This document shows, piece by piece, positions 7,194 to 17,292 of a DNA stretch of 64,000 nucleotides. The stretch spans positions 386,599-450,598 of the forward strand of contig NZ_LMUT01000016.1 in assembly GCF_009765785.1 (NCBI RefSeq), written 5' to 3'. The stretch comes from Granulicella sp. L46. Its GTDB lineage: Bacteria > Acidobacteriota > Terriglobia > Terriglobales > Acidobacteriaceae. The notes below the pieces were generated by a model, which was not told where the DNA came from, did not search any database, and saw nothing but the letters and a program-made list of their open reading frames with translations. Each line of letters begins with the position of its first letter. The stretch's first letter is position 1. The translations under genes were made by a program, and so were the position numbers.

Positions 7194-10100
7194 ATGCCTG
7201 ACTCCTCCAACATCTCCCGTTATTTCCGTGCCGCGAAATGTCATCCTTCGCAGACGTTACCCATTTGCGATCGACTGCTCTGGGCGGTGTTGATTGCGGT
7301 GGTGCTGACAATATGTACGTGCCTTCCTGCAGCACGAGCGCATGGTCAGATCCCGACTGGCGCAGCTCCGTCGCAAGGTACAGCGCAGACTGGAACAGGG
7401 GATACCTCGTCGGATTCGACAGGAATTTTGTCAGGCTTGTCACCTTCAGATTCCGGAGCATCTTCGGATACCGACCAGGATCGCAATTCCTCGATGACTT
7501 CAGGTAACGGGGGAATTCCGCTCTCTCTTTCTTCCGACCAGATTATTCATATCCTCCAGCAGAATCCGGACCTCGTCGTTGAGTTGAAGTCTCAGGTCGC
7601 TGATCGTCTCCAACAACAGGGAACGGAAGTCGACGCAAATAACATTACGGACCAGATGCTCTATGACCAGATTGCGACGAATGCCGATTTGCGCACAAAC
7701 ATCACAACATTCTTGCGAGCGCGTGGGTATGTATCCTCCAACGATCTTCCTACGACGAGCGCAAACGTGAGCGATGGAAGCGTGGATGGCGAGCCATTCC
7801 CCGGGCAGCACTCGTCCGGGGGGACTGACGCGGCCAGACTTGCCGCGGCTTCTGGCCTTGATTCCGGGACATCACCGACGGATCAAACGGATAATGCCGT
7901 GACATCGATTCAATCCATGAACTCTGTGGGGAACACAACGGTTAGCGAGGAAAGGCGGGGACGTGTGGCGGGGAATGCGTCTACTGACGTGCCGAAGGTT
8001 CTTCGGCGGCCGACACCTTACAACCTTCAATCGATGCGGGATCTGTACACGCAGATTCCTGAACAGTCGGCTTCGTTGAAGCGGTTCGGTTCCGAGGTCT
8101 TCGTGAACCGGAATATGTCCGCGATGGCGCGTGGAGGTGCGGGTCGCGACACTCCACTCGATGTGCCGTTGGGCCCAGACTATGTTATCGGGTCAGGGGA
8201 CACCCTCACGATCAACATGTGGGGTGGGATGACCCAGAGCATTAGCCGCGTCGTCGATCGGGATGGCCGCATTCTGTTGCCCGATGCCGGATCCCTTGAT
8301 GTTGCCGGGCTCCCGTTGCAACGAGCAGAAAGCTTAATTGAGGAAGCGCTCAAACGGCAGTATCGAGATGTACAGGCGACCGTCACAGTCTCGCGTTTGC
8401 GGTCGGTGCGCGTCTATGTTGTCGGCGATGTGCAACGCCCCGGCGGCTATGACATCAGTTCACTCGCAACGCCATTGAGTGCGCTTTATGCGGCTGGCGG
8501 ACCGACATCCGTGGGTTCTCTCCGCGTCGCACGCCATTATCGGGGGCAACAGCTGATCGAAGATGTCGATTTGTATGACTTTCTGCTGCACGGTGTCCGC
8601 AACGGAAGCGCTCACTTCGAAAGTGGGGATACTTTGCTCGTGCCGCCGGCCGGCCCGCAGGTGGCGATCTCCGGTGCGGTAAAGCGGCCTGCGATCTACG
8701 AGGTTAAGTCTGGTGACGCAACGCTTGGTTCCTTGATCAGCGATGCCGGCGGTGTCACTGCTTCGGCCTCGCTCGGCCATATCAGAATCGATCGCATAGA
8801 CAGCAACCATCAACGCGAGACGATAACGTTGAAGGGCGCTGACGATGGAAGTTCTCCAACCGGAGGCGATGCCGTTGCAACCTACCAGCTGAAAGACGGT
8901 GATCGCATTCGCATCGGCCTCATCTTGCCGTACAGTCAGCGAGCGATTTATCTGGAGGGTCATGTGGCCCGTCCTGGCCGCTTACCTTACACCGACGGCA
9001 TGCGCCTCAGCGATGTGCTTCACAGCTATCGCGACATGCTACCGGAGCCGGCCGCGCATGGTGAAGTCGTTCGGCTTGTTCCCCCAGATCTCCATGCCGA
9101 AACCATTGAATTCGATGTGCCCGACGTACTCATCGGTAATGCAAATCTAGATCTTCAACCGTACGATACCGTTCGCATTTTTGGTCGCTATCAGATTGAC
9201 GCGCCGAAGGTCAGCATCCAGGGCGAGGTGCTCAGGCCGGGGACCTATCCGCTGTCGAAGGACATGACGGTCGCTCAGCTTGTCCGCATGGCTGGCGGTT
9301 TCAAGCGTGATGCGCTTCTGACTAGCGCCGATTTGACGAGCTACGGAATAGTCGACGGAAACCGAATCGACGGAAGACTCGCGACGGTTCCAATTGGAGC
9401 AGCAGTCAGTGGAAGCAGTCCAGGCGCGGATGTTTCGCTCAAGCCTGGAGACATATTAACGATTCATCAGATCACCGGTTGGAACGAGATTGGCGAATCG
9501 GTAACGATCGTCGGACAAGTGAGATTTCCAGGGACGTACGGGTTTCAAGAAGGAGAGCGGCTTAGTTCCGTTCTTCGGCGGGCTGGAGGGTTCCGCGATA
9601 CGGCCTATCCCACTGGAGCGGTGCTGGTCCGGGAACAGGTGCGCCAACTGGAAGAGAAGAGCAAGCAAGAGCTCATTCGTCAGATAGAGACCAGTTCGGC
9701 CTCCGCGCGCCTTTCGCCAAACCTGGGATCGGGGGATTCCGGAACAACACTTAAGCTCATCCAGGCGCAGCAAGACCAGGTTTTATCGCAACTGAAGAGC
9801 CAGCCGTCGAGCGGCCGCCAGGTCGTCAACATAACCGCTGACATTGATAGCTGGGCCAATACAGCTGCAGACATCGAATTGCGTCGAGGAGATGAGTTGA
9901 CTATTCCGAAGCGGCCGAGCTTTGTTCTCATAACCGGCCAGGTCTATAACGTCACCGCACTTACCTTCACCGAGGGCAAGACCGCAAAGTGGTATCTCCA
10001 GCACGCCGGCGGGACTAGTGATGCTGCGAACCGTAAAAGCATCTTTGTAATCCGCGCGAACGGATCGGTGGTTGGACGTCACTCAGGAGGTGAAAGCGTG

Positions 10101-10241
10101 CTTTCCACGAAGCTTGATCCCGGCGACGTTGTAGTCGTGCCTCAGAAGGTGATCGGCGCTTCGCTCTTTTGGCGAAATCTACTAACGGCCGCACAGCTGG
10201 CCTCATCGATTGCTATTACTGCAGCTGTGGCGAACCTCTAG
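7194..10241 (+). CDS. Wza-like polysaccharide export protein with multiple SLBB domains
   Basis: A 1,015-residue periplasmic/outer-membrane protein, far longer than E. coli Wza (about 380). A signal sequence (hydrophobic core LLWAVLIAVVLTICTCL, about residues 29-45) is followed by a Ser/Thr/Gly-rich linker to about residue 290. The polysaccharide export domain follows near residue 325 (PDYVIGSGDTLTINMWGG). Then come about six SLBB-type repeats near residues 400, 490, 580, 670, 765 and 905, each with the G-x-V-x-x-P-G-x-Y core (RVYVVGDVQRPGGYDI; VSIQGEVLRPGTYPL; VTIVGQVRFPGTYGF). A hydrophobic C-terminus ends the protein. SLBB domains line the periplasmic part of the export channel. First gene of a tight operon. 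Confidence 0.9.
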   Translation: MPDSSNISRYFRAAKCHPSQTLPICDRLLWAVLIAVVLTICTCLPAARAHGQIPTGAAPSQGTAQTGTGDTSSDSTGILSGLSPSDSGASSDTDQDRNSSMTSGNGGIPLSLSSDQIIHILQQNPDLVVELKSQVADRLQQQGTEVDANNITDQMLYDQIATNADLRTNITTFLRARGYVSSNDLPTTSANVSDGSVDGEPFPGQHSSGGTDAARLAAASGLDSGTSPTDQTDNAVTSIQSMNSVGNTTVSEERRGRVAGNASTDVPKVLRRPTPYNLQSMRDLYTQIPEQSASLKRFGSEVFVNRNMSAMARGGAGRDTPLDVPLGPDYVIGSGDTLTINMWGGMTQSISRVVDRDGRILLPDAGSLDVAGLPLQRAESLIEEALKRQYRDVQATVTVSRLRSVRVYVVGDVQRPGGYDISSLATPLSALYAAGGPTSVGSLRVARHYRGQQLIEDVDLYDFLLHGVRNGSAHFESGDTLLVPPAGPQVAISGAVKRPAIYEVKSGDATLGSLISDAGGVTASASLGHIRIDRIDSNHQRETITLKGADDGSSPTGGDAVATYQLKDGDRIRIGLILPYSQRAIYLEGHVARPGRLPYTDGMRLSDVLHSYRDMLPEPAAHGEVVRLVPPDLHAETIEFDVPDVLIGNANLDLQPYDTVRIFGRYQIDAPKVSIQGEVLRPGTYPLSKDMTVAQLVRMAGGFKRDALLTSADLTSYGIVDGNRIDGRLATVPIGAAVSGSSPGADVSLKPGDILTIHQITGWNEIGESVTIVGQVRFPGTYGFQEGERLSSVLRRAGGFRDTAYPTGAVLVREQVRQLEEKSKQELIRQIETSSASARLSPNLGSGDSGTTLKLIQAQQDQVLSQLKSQPSSGRQVVNITADIDSWANTAADIELRRGDELTIPKRPSFVLITGQVYNVTALTFTEGKTAKWYLQHAGGTSDAANRKSIFVIRANGSVVGRHSGGESVLSTKLDPGDVVVVPQKVIGASLFWRNLLTAAQLASSIAITAAVANL

Positions 10242-10247
10242 TAAGCG

Positions 10248-11939
10248 ATGGTCTCGCCACGTTCCATAACGTTTTTCCTCGTATGTCTGATGCCCACGAC
10301 GATGACTCAAGCTAGCTACCCATTCAATACGCGCAACTCGGCGGACATGGCATCGACATACGTGCCAGTGGAGAGTTGGGTTTATCCCGCTCTCGATCGT
10401 CTCGCAGCCGAGGGCTTCGCTCCGAGCGCTATTTTCAGTCTTCGTCCGTGGACGCGCATCGCCTGCCTTCGCTTGGTCGAGGAAGCGGAGAGACGCCTCG
10501 CGCTTGATCAAAAGCCGCCAGCGGATGCTGCTACGCTCCTGCGCAGTCTTAGAGAAGAATTTGCCGTAGAACGGCTGCGGGTAGATGGAATGCGCAACAG
10601 TGACCTCCGTCTCGAGTCTGTTTATGCGCGGAGTACAACAATTGTGGGAAGCCCGCTCACGGATGGTTATCATTTTGCCGAAACCATCGTCGATGATTAC
10701 GGGCGCCCGTTCGGCCAGGGAGAAAATAACTATACGGGAGTCTCCTTTCACGCTGCGGCTGGGTCCTTCGCCGCGTATGTCAGCGCGGAAGTTCAACGTG
10801 TCCCATTCGATGCCGCACCGGATGCGACGGTCCAGCAGGCGATCGCTGCAGCCGACTTCACCTCTGAAGGAGCTCTTGGTCCTCCTTCTGGCTTTACGCG
10901 TGGACGGTTGTTGGACGCGTATGTCTCCTATACCTTTTCGAATAACCAATTCACCTTCGGCAAGCAGACGCTGTGGTGGGGACCGGCACGGAGCGGAGCG
11001 ACCCTCTTCAGCAATAATGCAGAACCGGTGACGATGCTCCGCTACGATAGGGTGAACCCTCTGATCCTCCCGGGTTTCCTGAAGCTCCTGGGTCCGATGC
11101 GCATGCAATTTCTTCTGGGGCGGCTATCGGGTGCGCAATTCGTGCAGGCGGACGACAGTATTATTGGGCGCCCCGGCTTTGCGTTAGGAGATCAACCTTT
11201 CATTCATGGGGAAAAGCTCGCCTTCCAGCCCACGGAGAACTTTGAGTTCAGTGTCTCGCGTACGGTGCTCTTTGCTGGCGAAGGCGCGCCGTTCACGACC
11301 CACACCTTTCTGCGCAGCATCTTTTCAGTGTCCGGGGGAAATGAACAAAACGATCCCGGGGACCGGCGCGTCGCCGTCGATGCGACGTATCGAATACCAG
11401 GATTGCGCAAGTGTCTGACCGGTTATGTCGATGGGTTTTCTGAAGACCAACCGTTCCCGCCTATCTATCCGACGGAAAGTGCGTGGATCTCCGGCTTTTT
11501 TCTTCGCTGCGTGCCAGGCCTGCCCCGTTTGACCGTCCGCGCCGAAGGTCTTCTATCGCCCCATCGAGACCTTGCCTTTCCCGGTTTCTTTTATTTCAAC
11601 GTTCATTATTTGAGCGGATACACCAACAACCGACAACTCATAGGCAGTTGGATTGGGAGGGAGGGTGACGGTGAGCAAATATGGACGACGTGGAATCTTT
11701 CGCCGCGGTCGTCGATCGAAGCCAGCTACCGGGGCATGACCGTCAATCGCGAGTTCCTGCAAGGTGGTGCGTTACACGATTTCAGTGTGGCCGCCAATCT
11801 ACAGGTTCATCACGAGTGGTACTTGAGGCTGGAAGATCAAGCAGAATGGTGGCGATTTCCTTTGCTCTCAACAACGCCCAAACGCAACGATGAATTCACC
11901 ATTCAGCTCTCCTATATGCCCATTGGGAAGGTGAAATAA
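10248..11939 (+). CDS. Wzi-family capsule assembly outer-membrane protein
   Basis: A 563-residue protein with a signal peptide (residues 1-22, ending TQA-S) followed by an N-terminal helical segment and a beta-barrel. The diagnostic stretch is FTFGKQTLWWGPA followed by the FSNNAEPVTMLRYDRVNPLILP segment, typical of the Wzi/capsule-assembly family, which binds and anchors exported polysaccharide at the cell surface. It begins 6 bp after the export gene and its stop overlaps the next start (TAATG), so it is operonic and translationally coupled. Its presence suggests the product stays surface-attached rather than fully released (inference). Confidence 0.85.
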   Translation: MVSPRSITFFLVCLMPTTMTQASYPFNTRNSADMASTYVPVESWVYPALDRLAAEGFAPSAIFSLRPWTRIACLRLVEEAERRLALDQKPPADAATLLRSLREEFAVERLRVDGMRNSDLRLESVYARSTTIVGSPLTDGYHFAETIVDDYGRPFGQGENNYTGVSFHAAAGSFAAYVSAEVQRVPFDAAPDATVQQAIAAADFTSEGALGPPSGFTRGRLLDAYVSYTFSNNQFTFGKQTLWWGPARSGATLFSNNAEPVTMLRYDRVNPLILPGFLKLLGPMRMQFLLGRLSGAQFVQADDSIIGRPGFALGDQPFIHGEKLAFQPTENFEFSVSRTVLFAGEGAPFTTHTFLRSIFSVSGGNEQNDPGDRRVAVDATYRIPGLRKCLTGYVDGFSEDQPFPPIYPTESAWISGFFLRCVPGLPRLTVRAEGLLSPHRDLAFPGFFYFNVHYLSGYTNNRQLIGSWIGREGDGEQIWTTWNLSPRSSIEASYRGMTVNREFLQGGALHDFSVAANLQVHHEWYLRLEDQAEWWRFPLLSTTPKRNDEFTIQLSYMPIGKVK

Positions 11940-13261
11940 TGACAAGCTCAGCCACAGTGCCCGCCGTTGATGAGACGGAGTTGCTCGCGGCCGAACACAA
12001 CACGCACTGGGCGACGCGGGCAAGCCTTCTTTGGCAGCACCGGCGAATACTCGCACGTGTTGCGGCGATTTCTCTGGCCGTGGGCCTCTCTGTAGCGTTC
12101 GCCATTCCGAAACAGTACACGGCGGTGACCACCATCATGCCTCCTGACCAGCAGGGTTCCAGCGCGATGCTGCTGGCTGCACTGGCAGGACGGAGCGGTG
12201 GTTTAGGTGCGCTCGGCAGCCTTGCAGGTGGCATTCTAGGCGAGCACGCCACAACGGCGCTCTTCATCGATCTCTTACAGAGTGGAACAGTGAGCGGTCA
12301 TCTTATCGAGCAATTTAACCTCAAGCACGTCTATCACAAACGCTACAACGTTGATACGGCCAAGCATCTCGCCCGCGTTACGAAGATTACCGACGACAAA
12401 AAGAGTGGGGTCATCACAATCAAGGTGGAGGATCATGATCCGGTGCGGGCTCGCGATCTCGCCCAGGGATATCTCGACGAGTTGAACCGGCTTGTTACGC
12501 GGACCAGCACCTCCGCAGCGCGCCAGGAACGTATCTTTATTGAACAACGGCTCCGCAAGGTTCAAACGGATCTTGAACGTACAGAGCTGGAGCTCAGCGA
12601 ATTTTCAAGCAAGAACAGCACCATCGACATCAAGGAACAGACGCGAGCGATGGTGGATACGGGCGCACGTGTGCAAGGGGAACTTCTGGTTGAGCAATCC
12701 GGCCTTCAATCGCTCCGCCAGATCTATGGAGACGGCAATGTGCGTGTGCGCGAGACAGAGGCACGTATCGCCTCACTCCAACGCGATCTCGACAAGATGG
12801 CTGGCTCATCGGCTCCTCTCATTCCACAGGTCGCTGACGGCAGTGATGCAAAATCTACTCCCGAAGAAAAGGGGGAGCTCTACCCGCCCTTGCGGCAGCT
12901 TCCTCGTCTGGCTGTTCCCTACGCGGATCTCTACCGCCGTGTGAGAGTGCAGGAAGCGGTCTTTGAACTCCTCACGCAACAGTATGAAATCGCCAGCATC
13001 AACGAGGCGAAAGACACCCCTGTTATCAAGGTGATCGACCCTCCGGGGGTACCTGAGCGGAAATCCTTCCCGCCTCGTATTCTGCTCGCTCTTCTATTTA
13101 CCTTCATTTCATTCGGTGGAGCATCGGCCCTGATTCTGGTACGGCACCACTGGTCGAGCGTCGATCCCCGCGATCCTCGGAAGCTGTTGATGTCAGAAGT
13201 CCTGTCGGTACTGCGTAGACGCTTCCCGACCGTCTTTGCGCGGAGGGGACGTGCGGTATGA
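11939..13261 (+). CDS. Wzz-type polysaccharide co-polymerase (chain-length regulator)
   Basis: A 440-residue inner-membrane protein with two terminal membrane segments (near residues 40-60 and 382-402), the second preceded by the Pro-rich IDPPGVPERKSFPPR motif characteristic of Wzz proteins. A long periplasmic helical domain lies between them, including a coiled-coil stretch (residues 195-290). No Walker motifs or tyrosine cluster are present, so it is a PCP-1/PCP-2 type without a fused tyrosine kinase. It sets polymer length with the Wzy-like protein and contacts the export channel. Overlaps its neighbours by 1 and 4 bp. Confidence 0.9.
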   Translation: MTSSATVPAVDETELLAAEHNTHWATRASLLWQHRRILARVAAISLAVGLSVAFAIPKQYTAVTTIMPPDQQGSSAMLLAALAGRSGGLGALGSLAGGILGEHATTALFIDLLQSGTVSGHLIEQFNLKHVYHKRYNVDTAKHLARVTKITDDKKSGVITIKVEDHDPVRARDLAQGYLDELNRLVTRTSTSAARQERIFIEQRLRKVQTDLERTELELSEFSSKNSTIDIKEQTRAMVDTGARVQGELLVEQSGLQSLRQIYGDGNVRVRETEARIASLQRDLDKMAGSSAPLIPQVADGSDAKSTPEEKGELYPPLRQLPRLAVPYADLYRRVRVQEAVFELLTQQYEIASINEAKDTPVIKVIDPPGVPERKSFPPRILLALLFTFISFGGASALILVRHHWSSVDPRDPRKLLMSEVLSVLRRRFPTVFARRGRAV

Positions 13262-14598
13262 AAAGACACCTCACCAATGCCGTGTACGGTGTCCTGGACT
13301 ATACCTCGTATCCCTTCGGGATGTTGATGGCGGCGCCTGTTATTCTTCACAAACTCGGCGCAGCGGAGTATGGCCTTTGGATGATCGCTACGGCAGTCGT
13401 GAGCGCCGGCGGCATCATCGCCTCCGGCTTCTGCGATGTCAACATTCAGCGAGTGGCGCGCCTTCGCAGCAACGGAGAAATCCCTGCCGTGGTGCAGACG
13501 GTTCGCAGCATGATGGGTATTAACCTTGTGCTCGGCTTCACGATTGCATTAGCCGTATGGATTGCAGCGCCCTTTGCGGCACGCCACATTGCGGTCTCAA
13601 GTCTCACGCCAGTAAGGGAGTGTCTGATCTGCGTCCGGATGGCGGGTGGGATGATCCTGGTTCGCGCGGTTGAAAGCGTCGGTGTCAGCACGCATCGTGC
13701 CTTCGAGCGATATCGCGGCACGGTGCAGATCAGCGCAGCGCTCCGTCTGCTGACTCTCGCTTCTGCGGCGATACTCGCGCTCGTTGGATGCCGCACAGTG
13801 AGCATCCTCATGGCGACGGCGGTCTTTCTGGCTGTGGGTACCTACTTTCAGTTTCGAGGACTGCGCACCCTTCTCGGGCCTGTCGTCCTGTGGCCCACCT
13901 TTCACCTTCGTGAGGCGAAGGCATTGGTTGGGCTCGGCGTCTTCCCGTGGCTACAGACGCTCGGCGGCGTCGTCTTTGGGCAGTTCGACCGGATCCTCCT
14001 GGGTGTCTCCCTCGGAGCACTTGCAGTTGCCCCATACGCGTTATGCGTTCAGTTTGCGCAACCTGTCTTCGGCCTGACTGCCTCCGGCCTTCACTTCCTG
14101 TTTCCTTATCTTTCCGGACGTGTAGGTACGCTTCCAAACGCAGCGCTGAAACGAACGTTACTCAAGGCATTCGTTGTAAATGCGTTGTTGGTGGCTAGCG
14201 GTGCAGGCCTGCTGATTCTCTGTGGCAATCGCTTGATCCGACTGTGGGCAGGTTCGGCAGTGGCGAACAGCGCGAAGGAAATCTTTGTCCCAATTGTGCT
14301 TGGCTCGGCGCTGATGGGATTAAGTGTCACTGGGACGTATGCCATGCAGGCGCTTGGCCTCTTTCGGACAGTTGCCGTGGTCAGTCTGGGTGGAAGAGCG
14401 GCGATGTTGCCGGTCATGATCTATCTTTTGCACCACGCGGGCCTGCGTGGATTGGCTGCAGCGCGCGTGTGCTACGGATTGATCGCTTTGATTGTTTACC
14501 TGCCATTGGTTCGTGAACTGGGGAATACCAGAAAAGGTATGAGTTCTGCGTGGGCCATGGCCGCTCCTGGGGACCTTCAGGAGGGATCGCAACCGTGA
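13258..14598 (+). CDS. Wzx-type polysaccharide flippase
   Basis: A 446-residue integral membrane protein with about 12 hydrophobic segments, resembling the MATE/MOP-family polysaccharide flippases. It begins with the typical amphipathic N-terminus (residues 1-30) followed by KLGAAEYGLWMIAT, matching the L-G-x-x-x-Y-G-x-W motif of RfbX/Wzx proteins. It would flip undecaprenyl-diphosphate-linked repeat units to the periplasmic face. The start ATG overlaps the previous stop (ATGA). Together with the Wzy-like, Wzz-like and Wza-like proteins it makes this a Wzx/Wzy-dependent pathway. Confidence 0.85.
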   Translation: MKRHLTNAVYGVLDYTSYPFGMLMAAPVILHKLGAAEYGLWMIATAVVSAGGIIASGFCDVNIQRVARLRSNGEIPAVVQTVRSMMGINLVLGFTIALAVWIAAPFAARHIAVSSLTPVRECLICVRMAGGMILVRAVESVGVSTHRAFERYRGTVQISAALRLLTLASAAILALVGCRTVSILMATAVFLAVGTYFQFRGLRTLLGPVVLWPTFHLREAKALVGLGVFPWLQTLGGVVFGQFDRILLGVSLGALAVAPYALCVQFAQPVFGLTASGLHFLFPYLSGRVGTLPNAALKRTLLKAFVVNALLVASGAGLLILCGNRLIRLWAGSAVANSAKEIFVPIVLGSALMGLSVTGTYAMQALGLFRTVAVVSLGGRAAMLPVMIYLLHHAGLRGLAAARVCYGLIALIVYLPLVRELGNTRKGMSSAWAMAAPGDLQEGSQP

Positions 14599-15839
14599 AA
14601 ATCATGGTCACTGCGGCTTCTTTCTCCTCGGAGATCTCCGGGATCCAGCGCCACGCCTTCAACCTGGTCCGGTGCCTCCTCCGCCGGCCAGAAATTTGCA
14701 GAGTGGACCTCGTGGTGGCTCCATGGCAAACGCAGCTCGTGCGAACCGCCGGCCTTCACCGTGACGTCCGCCTGACCACCCATGTCGCAGATATGAAGGA
14801 AGCTTCGCTGAGTCGAAATTTCTGGTACTACCGAAAGCTGCCATCGCTGGTCGCCCGGCTTCAACCCGATCTTGTTCACCTTTCGTACCCTGTGCCCATC
14901 GATGCCGGAACGTTCGGCTGTCCCACGGTGCTGACCCTGCATGATCTCTATCCTTATGAGATCCCTGAAAATTTCCGATTTCCTCAGGTCATCGTTAACC
15001 GCCTCATCCTGAAACAGTGCCTCAGAAGTGTAGATGCTATCGCCTGCGTCTCGGATACGACGATGTCATGCCTGCGACAGTACGTACCGGCTTCTACGTA
15101 TGAAAAAGCTTTACGAATCTACAACTGTGTCGAGCCAGAACCGCAGAGGATTGTACGATCGCCGATCCCAGACTGGTCGGGTGAATCATTTCTGCTCTGC
15201 GTAGCGCAGCATCGCCGAAACAAGAATATTGTTCTACTCCTGGAAGCTTTCCAGCGTCTGACCCTTGCAAAGTCTATCCGTCCAAGCATGAAGCTGGTGG
15301 TGGTTGGTATTGAGGGTCCAGAGACGCCGGGCATTCAACAGCGGATATCGGATCTTGGATTAGCTGCCCGGGTTGTTCTGCTTCGAGGTTTGTCCGAACC
15401 GGAATTGCAGTGGTGTTACACGCGTTGCGAAGCGGTTGTCGTTCCATCAAAAGCCGAAGGTTTTGGTCTACCTGTTGCTGAAGCTCTCCTGGTGGGGTGT
15501 CGTGTTCTTTGCTCTGATATTGCATCCCTTCGTGAGATAGGCGGAACACATTGTGACTACGTTGCATTGGGGACCGATGAAGAAGACGCGCTTGCCAAAG
15601 CAATCGAAGCAACTATTCAAGAGCCGCGGAAGGAGCCCGTTTTGCTTCCTCATCTGTCGGCTGAGGTTCTTGCGCTTGAGTATTTGAAATTTTATCGCCA
15701 ACTGCTGTCATCTCGAAGGTCTCTGCCGAACGTGAAACGCAATGTGCGGTTCAGCACGGCGGCGCCGGGAACACAGTCATCAGACTCGAACCTGTCCTCT
15801 GGAGCTGTGGAGCAAGGGGGGGTACATGGCTGCATCTGA
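14595..15839 (+). CDS. Glycosyltransferase family 4-type (GT-B)
   Basis: A 414-residue GT-B fold enzyme. N-terminal half: G-I-Q-R-H acceptor-side loop and LVHLSYPVP / VLTLHDLYPYE; C-terminal half: FLLCVAQHRRNKNI and the E-x7-E nucleotide-sugar motif in VVPSKAEGFGLPVAEALLVG, typical of family 4 retaining transferases. The start is GTG 14595: AGGAGGG (14579-14585) lies nine bases upstream and the codon overlaps the flippase stop, so the gene is coupled; longer in-frame starts lack a ribosome-binding site. It adds one sugar to the lipid-linked repeat unit. With the next two genes, only three sugar transferases are visible, suggesting a short repeat unit or further transferases elsewhere. Confidence 0.85.
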   Translation: MKIMVTAASFSSEISGIQRHAFNLVRCLLRRPEICRVDLVVAPWQTQLVRTAGLHRDVRLTTHVADMKEASLSRNFWYYRKLPSLVARLQPDLVHLSYPVPIDAGTFGCPTVLTLHDLYPYEIPENFRFPQVIVNRLILKQCLRSVDAIACVSDTTMSCLRQYVPASTYEKALRIYNCVEPEPQRIVRSPIPDWSGESFLLCVAQHRRNKNIVLLLEAFQRLTLAKSIRPSMKLVVVGIEGPETPGIQQRISDLGLAARVVLLRGLSEPELQWCYTRCEAVVVPSKAEGFGLPVAEALLVGCRVLCSDIASLREIGGTHCDYVALGTDEEDALAKAIEATIQEPRKEPVLLPHLSAEVLALEYLKFYRQLLSSRRSLPNVKRNVRFSTAAPGTQSSDSNLSSGAVEQGGVHGCI

Positions 15840-17292
15840 GTCGCAGGTTCCAAGTCTTTATGCGGATGCTCTAGAAGACATCCAAGTGCGACGGCCAGCT
15901 CTTTCGCGGGAGTCATTCCGCAGAGCAATGATTCTGTCGGAGCTGTCTGCGGACTTTCTTACCTGCGCGATCGCTGCGATCGGGGCATACTTTCTCCAGT
16001 TATATTTCGGCGCACATGTTCAATGCCCGATCCGCCAGGTTGTCGCCGTCGGCATTCTTCAAGGGATCTTCGCCGTGCTTCTGCTGCAAAGGATGAGGGC
16101 ATCGGAGGTTGACGCGAGCCTGCTGCGCATTCGGGAAACCGAACGCGCCTTCCGGACCTCCGTCCAGACACTTTTTCTTGTCTTGTTCATGACGTTTCTA
16201 TTTAGGCTCGACTTCCCGCGGTCCGCAATTCTCATAGCGCTCGGACTGACTCCGATCCTGCTGATCGTGCAAAAGCAGACGTTTTCCTCGATCTTGCGAA
16301 TCCTGCATGCAAGAGGATGCGGCATCGAACGCGTGGTTGTTTATGGTGCGGGAGAGACCGGGAAGCACGTTGTGTCGACGCTGTTTTATTCACCCCGACT
16401 AGGGTTCCGTCCGGTAGGCGTAATTGGGGACATGTCTGCGCGCGCCGGCAGTTCTATGTTCGAACTGGGTTATCGGCGCAGTCACTCGGTTCCAGTAGAA
16501 CGCGGACCGGTCACTCCGGCTCTTCTGAAATCTCTCGGTTGCAGCTTACTGATCGTAGTGATGCCGCCAGCGTGCTCGGAAGACATCACTGAAGTGATGC
16601 ATGCCGCGAATCAGGCGGAAACGCCAGTTGCCCTGATGTCCCGGATTTTGCCGCAGGACAGGAGCCGGGAGGCATCCATTGAAGTGGATGGGTGGCAAGT
16701 AGCTGCTCCCTCGGAGCCGAGTTCCCAGTGGCCCTACCTGTTCATCAAGCGTGCTATGGATATTGTTGTGTCGTCACTGCTGTTGATATTGCTTGGCCCT
16801 TTCCTTCTCTTGGTTGCGCTGATGATTCGACTAGGGTCGCCAGGCCCCGCACTCTTTGTACAGAAGAGAGCGGGGAAGAATGGTGAGCTTTTCAATATCT
16901 ACAAGTTCCGCTCAATGTATACAGGAACCCCGAGATACGATGTCTCTCCGACTGAATCGAGCGATCCTCGGATCACCGGGCTGGGACGATTTCTCAGGCG
17001 GACTAGCCTGGACGAGCTGCCCCAGTTGCTCAACGTGTTTCTGGGGAACATGTCGCTGGTGGGGCCGCGGCCGGAGATGCCGTTCATCGTCGAGCGCTAC
17101 AACGACCAGCATCGGCGAAGGCTTCAGGTGGCTCCGGGAATCACCGGCTTGTGGCAACTGAGCGTTGACAGAGCGTTGCCCATTCACGAAAACATTGAGT
17201 ATGACCTCTACTACATTCGGAACCGCACGGTCTTTATGGACGTCGCTATCCTACTGCACACTCTACTTTTCGCGATGGGTGCCGGAGTATGA
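15826..17292 (+). CDS. Polyprenyl glycosylphosphotransferase (initiating sugar transferase)
   Basis: A 488-residue WbaP/EpsE-type enzyme. Four to five N-terminal membrane helices are followed by a nucleotide-binding-like domain (VVVYGAGETGKHVV). After another membrane helix comes the catalytic bacterial sugar transferase domain (KRAMDIVVSSLLLILLGP; KIYKFRSM-type basic segment, here FNIYKFRSM; LRRTSLDELPQLLNVFLG; SLVGPRPEMP; APGITGLWQLS). It transfers a sugar phosphate onto undecaprenyl phosphate, the first step of repeat-unit assembly. ATG 15826 is chosen because a G-rich AAGGGGGG element sits just upstream; it overlaps the glycosyltransferase end by 14 bp. Its stop overlaps the next start. 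Confidence 0.9.
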   Translation: MAASESQVPSLYADALEDIQVRRPALSRESFRRAMILSELSADFLTCAIAAIGAYFLQLYFGAHVQCPIRQVVAVGILQGIFAVLLLQRMRASEVDASLLRIRETERAFRTSVQTLFLVLFMTFLFRLDFPRSAILIALGLTPILLIVQKQTFSSILRILHARGCGIERVVVYGAGETGKHVVSTLFYSPRLGFRPVGVIGDMSARAGSSMFELGYRRSHSVPVERGPVTPALLKSLGCSLLIVVMPPACSEDITEVMHAANQAETPVALMSRILPQDRSREASIEVDGWQVAAPSEPSSQWPYLFIKRAMDIVVSSLLLILLGPFLLLVALMIRLGSPGPALFVQKRAGKNGELFNIYKFRSMYTGTPRYDVSPTESSDPRITGLGRFLRRTSLDELPQLLNVFLGNMSLVGPRPEMPFIVERYNDQHRRRLQVAPGITGLWQLSVDRALPIHENIEYDLYYIRNRTVFMDVAILLHTLLFAMGAGV

